From the NCBI GenBank assembly GCA_038746265.1, contig JBCDKU010000089.1:1-10777 (forward strand): a stretch of DNA of 10,777 nucleotides, in the 5' to 3' direction. This DNA is from JBCBKP01 sp038746265 (lineage in GTDB: Bacteria; Planctomycetota; Phycisphaerae; Phycisphaerales; UBA1924). Made by a program: the position numbers and the translations under genes. The notes beneath the pieces were generated by a model. The model searched no databases, had not been told where the DNA came from, and saw only the letters and a program-made list of their open reading frames with translations. This document shows positions 6,414-10,777 of the stretch, piece after piece (position 1 is the first letter of the stretch; every line of letters begins with the position of its first letter).

Positions 6414-7439
6414 GTGCGCATTATCTGCGTCCTCATCACGCTCGCGGTCGCCTCGGCGTGCCTCGCCGACACGATCCGCCTGCACCCGACCGCCCGCGTG
6501 GCGGAGGGGACGGACGTGGTGCTGCGGGACATCGCGGCCCTCGACGGCGCGGCCGCGGTCGCGCTGGGCGGGGTCGTGGTCCTGCCCGCCTCCGAGCGGT
6601 CGTCGCACTGGGCGACCATGGAGGCGGGCGAGATCCGTCGGCAGCTGAACGAGTCTGGCCGTGTAAATTGGGGCCGGCTCGAGCTGCACGGTCGTGCGGT
6701 GCGGGTCGCGCCGGGCATGCCCGAGAAGCCGGACAAGAAGACCACACCGGCAGCAGATGCGGCGGATGAAGCGAAGAACGACGTCAGCGGGCCGGGAGCG
6801 CCGACGGTGCGCGATCTGATCGCGCCGCGGATCGCGACGATGCTGGCGGACGCCGAACTTGAGACGCGGATCCGGTTCGAGGCACGGGACGCCAACCTGC
6901 TCGATGTCGAGATCCTCGGTCGGCACGTCGAGCTCAAGCCGGTCGCGCTCGCCGAGACAACCCCGATCCGGGTGATTGTCTACGAGGGCGATCTGATCGT
7001 GGCGAGCGGGACGGTCCGCGTGGGCGTGCAGGTCCGGCGCACGGTGGTCACGACCACAACGAATGTGCGCCGCGGCGAGGTCCTCGCGCAGAATCATGTC
7101 GGTGTCGCGCAGCGCTGGGTCGGTCCTGAGATCCGGCCCGCGACCTCCGCGGAATCGCTCGGCTCGCTCGCCCGGAGCCAGATCCCGGCGGGGACGCTCA
7201 TCACCGCGGATCACCTCCGCTCGGTCACGCTTGTCCATCGGGGCGAGCAGGTCCGGGTGCGGTACCTGGCGCGGGGTGTCTCGCTCGAGGGCGACGCGGT
7301 CGCGCTCGAGGACGGATCGGCCGGCGATCGGATCGGGATCCGGCTCGGCGATTCGCGCACGAGGCTGGTCGGTCGGGTCAGCGGACCCGGGCTGGTGATC
7401 GTGGCGGCGGCACAAGCAGCGAAGGAAGGGAATCGATGA
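6414..7439 (+). CDS. flgA: Flagellar P-ring assembly chaperone FlgA
   Basis: This is the periplasmic chaperone that helps FlgI form the P ring. It has 341 residues, starting at the GTG at 6414 with GGAGGT (6399-6404) nine bases upstream. A Sec signal peptide fills residues 1-18 (hydrophobic IICVLITLAVASA) with likely signal peptidase I cleavage after CLA before D19. An N-terminal domain runs to about 100, followed by a Lys/Pro/Ala-rich linker (100-126) and a second domain. The SAF domain begins near VVTTTTNVRRGEVLAQNHV, and the C-terminal beta domain ends GDRIGIRLGDSRTRLVGRVSGPGLV, the usual FlgA ending. It is longer than the enterobacterial protein, mainly through the N-terminal region and linker. 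The stop overlaps the flgH start as ATGA, implying coupled translation. Confidence 0.92.
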   Translation: MRIICVLITLAVASACLADTIRLHPTARVAEGTDVVLRDIAALDGAAAVALGGVVVLPASERSSHWATMEAGEIRRQLNESGRVNWGRLELHGRAVRVAPGMPEKPDKKTTPAADAADEAKNDVSGPGAPTVRDLIAPRIATMLADAELETRIRFEARDANLLDVEILGRHVELKPVALAETTPIRVIVYEGDLIVASGTVRVGVQVRRTVVTTTTNVRRGEVLAQNHVGVAQRWVGPEIRPATSAESLGSLARSQIPAGTLITADHLRSVTLVHRGEQVRVRYLARGVSLEGDAVALEDGSAGDRIGIRLGDSRTRLVGRVSGPGLVIVAAAQAAKEGNR

Positions 7440-8128
7440 TGTTCGGATCGCGTGTGGTGGCGGCGGGTCTCGCGGTATCGGCATTCGGGCACGCGGCGTG
7501 CGCGCAGAGCCTGTTCCTGAAGCAGGACCCAATCGCGATCAATGCGGATGGATCGCCCGACCGGTACGCGGATCTGCGGGCGTCGAGCTTCATCTACTTC
7601 GAGCCGCCCGAGCCCCGTGCGTTCGCGATCCACGACATCGTGTACATCATCATCGATGAGAACACGAGGTCCCAGAACTTCGATCGGATGGAGACGCGGA
7701 AGCAGATCATCAACAACATCGAGCTCGGGGCGCTCGTCAGTCTCTCGCAGCTTCTCGAAGCACAACTCCGCGCGGGTAATATCGATAACCTCAGCCTGCT
7801 CGAGCTCCAGCAGCAGAACGATTTCCGCAGCCAGGGTCGATTCGATCAGGATCGCCGCCTGAACGCCCGGATCTCAGCCGAAGTGATCGATGTCAAGCCG
7901 AACGGCAACCTGGTGCTCGAGGCCCGCAGCGTTGTGGATCAGGACGGCGAGAAGCGGACGGTGACATTGACCGGCGTCGCCCGCGGGATCGACGTGACGC
8001 AGCAGAACACGATCCTGTCGAACCAGCTCGCGAACCTGAACATCTCCTCCACAAGCGAGGGCGAGCTGCGGAACGCGACCAAGAAGGGCATCATCACGAA
8101 GGTGCTCGAGACGCTGTTCAACTTCTAG
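7436..8128 (+). CDS. flgH: Flagellar L-ring protein FlgH, apparently without lipobox
   Basis: This 230-residue protein forms the outer-membrane L ring around the distal rod. The start is the ATG at 7436 (overlapping the flgA stop), preceded by AAGGAAGGG; a second ATG follows at once. Residues 1-23 are a signal peptide. The only N-terminal cysteine, C22, is preceded by HAA, which is not a lipobox, while ACA before Q24 fits signal peptidase I. Classical FlgH is a lipoprotein, so this one appears to be anchored otherwise. Family segments are clear: IHDIVYIIIDENTRSQN, then FRSQGRFDQDRRLNARISAEVIDVKPNGNLVLEARSVV, and VTLTGVARGIDVTQQNTILSNQLANLNI. The end ITKVLETLFNF matches the usual hydrophobic C-terminus. 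The middle (IELGALVSLSQLLEAQLRAG...) replaces the usual glycine-rich stretch. Confidence 0.92.
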   Translation: MMFGSRVVAAGLAVSAFGHAACAQSLFLKQDPIAINADGSPDRYADLRASSFIYFEPPEPRAFAIHDIVYIIIDENTRSQNFDRMETRKQIINNIELGALVSLSQLLEAQLRAGNIDNLSLLELQQQNDFRSQGRFDQDRRLNARISAEVIDVKPNGNLVLEARSVVDQDGEKRTVTLTGVARGIDVTQQNTILSNQLANLNISSTSEGELRNATKKGIITKVLETLFNF

Positions 8129-8182
8129 GGTGACCCGGGCCCCTCCGTGCTCTTTCGGCATGTCCGTTGCGTCCAGCAGGGC

Positions 8183-9298
8183 ATGACGACCACTCGACGG
8201 ACGATCTCACGAATCGGCGCAGCGTGTGCGGTGCTCCTGATCGCGGCTCTTGCGCGGGGCACGGACGTGCGCGATGTCACGCGATTCCGCGGGCAGGGCG
8301 ACAGCGTCATCCACGGCTGGGGCATCGTGACGGGCCTGAACGGCACGGGCGATTCGGGCCAGGAGGCTCTTGTTGCACGGCCGCTCGCGCAGGCGCTGAC
8401 CGGGCTCGGGCAGCCGGTCGGTGATCTCGCCGAGCTGGCGGCGGCGAACGCGGTCGCGATCGTCTACGTCACGGCGACGATCCCCTCGACGGGTGCGATC
8501 GAGAACGACAACCTCGACGTTCGGATCTCGACGATCAACTCGGCGCAGAGCCTCGAGGGCGGCGAGCTGATGATGACGCCGCTCGTGAGCCCGGACACGC
8601 TCGCGCAGGCGCGGTACGCGATCGCCCAGGGGCCGATCCGGATCCCGAATCGGGACAACCCACGGGTCGGCGTGGTCTCGGGCGGCGCCCGGATCACGCG
8701 GACGATCGACACGACGCCCGACATCGTGGACGTCTTCGATCTCGTCGTGGATCGGTCGTACACGGGTTTCAGCGCGGTGAGCCACATCGCGCAGCAGATC
8801 AACGACGCGTACTTCCTCACGACCGACCCCACCACCGACAAGATCGCGCGGGCGCTCGACGAGCGGACGATCCGGATCTACGTCCCCGAGGTCGAGCGGG
8901 AGGATCCCGCGTCGTTCGTGGACTCGGTGCTCAGCACGACGATCGTCGCCTCGCAGCTCGGCGTGCCGGCGACGATCCGGGCTTACCGGGCGACCGGCGC
9001 GATCGTGGTGACGGGTGACGTACGGATCGAGCCGACGGTGATCACGCACAACGACCTGGTGATCACGACGACGCTGCCTCCGCCGCTGCCGACGCCCGAG
9101 GCGCCGATCGTCAACCGCGAGAACTGGACGTCGCTCGAGACCGGTGCGACCGAGACCGAGCTGACGCGGATCCAGGAGCTGCTCGCGGCGTTCGAGCGGC
9201 TCGACCTGCCGGCCCGCGATCAGATCGAGATCCTGGAGATGCTCGACGAGTCGGGCAAGATCCACGGGAAGCTCATCGTTGAGGGGGTCGGGCGATGA
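8183..9298 (+). CDS. flgI: Flagellar P-ring protein FlgI
   Basis: This 371-residue periplasmic protein forms the P ring in the peptidoglycan layer. The ATG at 8183 gives a signal peptide MTTTRRTISRIGAACAVLLIAALA; a GTG at 8147 would add twelve residues before it and is less likely. The N-region TRRTISR loosely recalls a twin-arginine motif but Sec export is the family norm. The mature start holds RDVTRFRGQGDSVIHGWGIVTGLNGTGDSG, the strongest FlgI signature. It is followed by LDVRISTINSAQSLEGGELMMTPL and the C-terminal LLAAFERLDLPARDQIEILEMLDESGKIHGKLIVEG. The mature part has no cysteine, so the disulfide known in the enterobacterial protein cannot form. A proline-rich segment (PPPLPTPEAP) precedes the last domain. 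The stop overlaps the next gene as ATGA. Confidence 0.95.
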   Translation: MTTTRRTISRIGAACAVLLIAALARGTDVRDVTRFRGQGDSVIHGWGIVTGLNGTGDSGQEALVARPLAQALTGLGQPVGDLAELAAANAVAIVYVTATIPSTGAIENDNLDVRISTINSAQSLEGGELMMTPLVSPDTLAQARYAIAQGPIRIPNRDNPRVGVVSGGARITRTIDTTPDIVDVFDLVVDRSYTGFSAVSHIAQQINDAYFLTTDPTTDKIARALDERTIRIYVPEVEREDPASFVDSVLSTTIVASQLGVPATIRAYRATGAIVVTGDVRIEPTVITHNDLVITTTLPPPLPTPEAPIVNRENWTSLETGATETELTRIQELLAAFERLDLPARDQIEILEMLDESGKIHGKLIVEGVGR

Positions 9299-9738
9299 GT
9301 CTGGGCACCTTTGGCGGCGGTTCGCTCGGCGGACTCGGGCGAGCCGGGGCGATCACGACGTTGACGCCCGGGCTTGCTGGCGGGCCGACCGTAGATGCGC
9401 AGCGGGACTTTGCGGACGTGCTGGGTATTTCGAACCGGACGCCTTCCAAGCCGGACCAGACGGCGGAAGAGCAGGCGCACGACACGGCCGAGCGGTTTAT
9501 TGCTTCGACGTTCATCAAGCCGCTGCTGGATTCGTTCAGCGAGCTCTCCGACCCAGCCCCGCCCTTCCAACGGACTGAGGCGGACAAGCAGTTCGGCTCG
9601 ATGCTGAACGGAACGGTTGCGCTCGAGGTGGTTCGCTCGACCAAGTGGTCGATCGTTGATGATGTGGCAAGCGACTTGCTGAGGTCTTCCCGATCGGGTC
9701 CGGTCGTCGCCGGATCCACGCAGGAGGACGCGGCATGA
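9295..9738 (+). CDS. flgJ: Rod-binding protein, FlgJ N-domain type
   Basis: This 147-residue protein corresponds to the N-terminal rod-binding domain of FlgJ, which serves as a cap or scaffold for rod assembly. The glycine-rich first 30 residues are poorly conserved. The core from about 60 reads EEQAHDTAERFIASTFIKPLLDSF...ADKQFGSMLNGTVALEVVRSTKWSIVDDVASDLLR, the family's pattern of two helices with an 'FG..L....A..I' centre. The muramidase domain of enterobacterial FlgJ is absent, as is common outside that group, so another enzyme must open the peptidoglycan. There is no signal peptide, consistent with export by the flagellar system. Start and stop each overlap a neighbour as ATGA, placing it firmly in the operon. 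Confidence 0.82.
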   Translation: MSLGTFGGGSLGGLGRAGAITTLTPGLAGGPTVDAQRDFADVLGISNRTPSKPDQTAEEQAHDTAERFIASTFIKPLLDSFSELSDPAPPFQRTEADKQFGSMLNGTVALEVVRSTKWSIVDDVASDLLRSSRSGPVVAGSTQEDAA

Positions 9739-10229
9739 CCACTGAACGCCCGGCGCACCCTGTTGTTCCCGTGCTCGATGAGATGATCGACGCGCACGAG
9801 CAGCTGCTGATGCTCTTCGAGGAGCACAAGACGGCGATCCGGTTTGCCAACGGGGCCGCCCTCGACGAACTCGGGCAGCGGGAGCAGGCGATCTTTGAAC
9901 GCATCGGCACGCTCGATGCGCGGCGGCGGTCGCTCATGTCCGTACGCGGCAAGAGCGATCCGGCGATGACGGTCACGCAGCTCTCGGCGGCGTCGCCCGA
10001 GCCTGCGAGGACGCAGCTCGCCGAACGGGCGCGGAAGCTGCGTGAGCTGATTGCGCGGGCGCAATCGGCGCACGTCGCAATCAAGGCGGCGAGCGAGTCG
10101 CTGCTCATGCACCTGCGGGGTGTGGTGCAGCAGGTCGGGGCGCGGCTGAGCCACGCCGGGACGTACGGGCGGGACGGCGCGGTGCGGAACACCTCGCAGG
10201 TCATGACCGGGCTGGACGTGCAGAGCTAA
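9735..10229 (+). CDS. flgN: FlgN-family flagellar export chaperone
   Basis: This is a cytoplasmic chaperone of 164 residues that in known systems holds the hook-associated proteins FlgK and FlgL before export. The protein is mostly helical: residues 14-65 (LDEMIDAHEQLLMLFEEHKTAIRFANGAALDELGQREQAIFERIGTLDARRRSLM) show the FlgN helix pair with regular charged and hydrophobic positions. A second long helix region follows from about 92 (TQLAERARKLRELIARAQSAHVAIKAASESLLMHLRGVVQQV). The end, YGRDGAVRNTSQVMTGLDVQS, fits the usual 'Y...G' tail preceding the partner-binding terminus. The ATG overlaps the flgJ stop. Position directly before flgK, its expected client, supports the call; sequence conservation in this family is low. 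Confidence 0.8.
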   Translation: MTTERPAHPVVPVLDEMIDAHEQLLMLFEEHKTAIRFANGAALDELGQREQAIFERIGTLDARRRSLMSVRGKSDPAMTVTQLSAASPEPARTQLAERARKLRELIARAQSAHVAIKAASESLLMHLRGVVQQVGARLSHAGTYGRDGAVRNTSQVMTGLDVQS

Positions 10230-10246
10230 CGGGCGGGTTCCCTGAT

Positions 10247-10266
10247 CGCGGCGGAGCCGCGGGGGT
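10247..10266 (+). promoter_or_regulatory. Hairpin touching the flgK ribosome-binding site
   Basis: CGCGGC (10247-10252) pairs with GCCGCG (10256-10261) across the loop GGA. The only purine-rich candidate ribosome site for flgK, GGGGGT at 10261-10266, begins at the foot of this stem. Pairing could therefore limit flgK translation, or the stem could be chance in GC-rich sequence. The whole flgN-flgK gap is 42 bases and holds no promoter that I can support. Confidence 0.35.
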
Positions 10267-10271
10267 CTTCG

Positions 10272-10777
10272 ATGGGGCTGACAAGCACACTGAATATCGG
10301 CGCGACGGCGCTCAGTGCGAGCCAGGTCGCGATCCAGACGGCCGGCAATAACCTCGCGAACGCGGCCACGGAGGGCTACTCGCGTCAGACCGTCTCGCTC
10401 GCGCCGATCCGGGGCGATCAGGCGGGCTCGATCGTGCTCGGCCGGGGCGTGGGCGTCACGGGCGTGACGCGGCAGATCGACGAGGCGGTGCTGTCACGGC
10501 TCCGCGCGAGCCTTTCAGAAGAAGCGAGCACAGGCGAGACGGCGAGCGTCCTAGGGCAGCTCGAGACGATTCTCAACGAGCTGACCGATTCTGATTTCTC
10601 GACGCAGCTGCAGACTTTCTTTGGTGCGTGGTCGGACGCGGCGAATCTGATTACTGATGGTACGGGCGTGGTCGGCAAGGCCGAGGAGGCCGCGGCGTTC
10701 ATCCGCGGGCTCCGCAACGATCTCGCGCAGCTCACGGTGCTGGTGGATCAGTCTAACAACGACCGGGTGGTGCAGGC
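10272..10777 (+). CDS. flgK: Flagellar hook-associated protein FlgK (HAP1), N-terminal part
   Basis: The frame opens at the ATG at 10272 and stays open to the window edge (168 complete codons), so the gene is cut by the edge and not broken. The protein begins MGLTSTLNIGATALSASQVAIQTAGNNLANAATEGYSRQTVSL, the canonical N-terminal D0 helix and 'NN(I/L)ANA.T.GYSRQ' motif of FlgK. The family segment LGRGVGVTGVTRQIDEAVLSRLR (56-78) follows, and then the long helical region LGQLETILNEL...STQLQTFFGAWSDAANL. FlgK forms the first junction ring between hook and filament, is exported by the flagellar secretion system, and has no cleaved signal peptide. FlgL would be expected downstream. Identification is secure. 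Confidence 0.95.
   Translation, partial: MGLTSTLNIGATALSASQVAIQTAGNNLANAATEGYSRQTVSLAPIRGDQAGSIVLGRGVGVTGVTRQIDEAVLSRLRASLSEEASTGETASVLGQLETILNELTDSDFSTQLQTFFGAWSDAANLITDGTGVVGKAEEAAAFIRGLRNDLAQLTVLVDQSNNDRVVQ

Noticed and set aside
6375..7532. Leftward open frame of 385 codons across flgA
   Set aside because: It is antisense to a well-supported flgA, with a Pro/Arg/Asp-rich product and no start signal.
8153..8171. Sigma-54-like sequence (TCGGCATG...TTGCG) before flgI
   Set aside because: Spacing fits, but two -24 bases differ and transcription would begin at the flgI start codon itself, leaving no leader.
8147..8182. Upstream GTG start for flgI
   Set aside because: It would place twelve residues (including arginines, histidine and cysteine) before a complete signal peptide that starts at the ATG at 8183.
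8207..9265. Leftward open frame of 352 codons within flgI
   Set aside because: It is a shadow of flgI; the product is Arg/Asp-rich with no recognisable domain.

Overview
The window is GC-rich DNA of bacterial chromosome type, densely coding, with GTG and TTG as well as ATG starts and many ATGA start/stop overlaps. Rod, P-ring and L-ring genes show a Gram-negative-type flagellum. The codon style, the flagellar gene order flgF-flgG-flgA-flgH-flgI-flgJ-flgN-flgK and the look of the proteins suggest a planctomycete, perhaps of the Phycisphaerae. That placement is my inference; no rRNA or other marker is present to prove it.

Left part (1-4342): the C-terminal half of glucose-6-phosphate isomerase (pgi) enters from the left edge, followed by an overlapping small gene of unknown function. 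A head-to-head pair of near-identical palindromes (REP/BIME-like, 1123-1203) separates this rightward pair from a leftward block. Read right to left, that block is an SDR oxidoreductase with an altered catalytic serine position, a 150-residue protein of unknown function, and an RhlE-type DEAD-box RNA helicase. The two unknown small genes are visibly poorer in GC than their neighbours and recall orphan immunity-like domain families. Divergent from the SDR gene is a small FmdB-type protein that has lost most of its zinc-ribbon cysteines.

Right part (4343-10777): a 340-base stretch precedes flgF. It holds a candidate small ORF, a near-consensus sigma-54 (-24/-12) promoter at 4450-4466 and a strong hairpin. 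Then comes a tightly packed flagellar operon: flgF and flgG (rod), flgA (P-ring chaperone), flgH (L-ring), flgI (P-ring), a single-domain flgJ rod-binding protein, flgN (export chaperone) and the start of flgK (hook-filament junction), which runs off the right edge. Together these genes build the distal axial rod, its bushings through the peptidoglycan and outer membrane, and the first hook-associated protein. A weaker sigma-54-like site and a hairpin lie before flgG.

The points most worth a second look are the inverted REP-like pair, the sigma-54 box before flgF, a FlgH without a lipobox, the SDR without the usual serine, the FmdB protein with a broken zinc ribbon, and the possible small ORF at 4324-4467. 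I did not see a clear defence system, CRISPR array, transposase, integrase or RNA gene.
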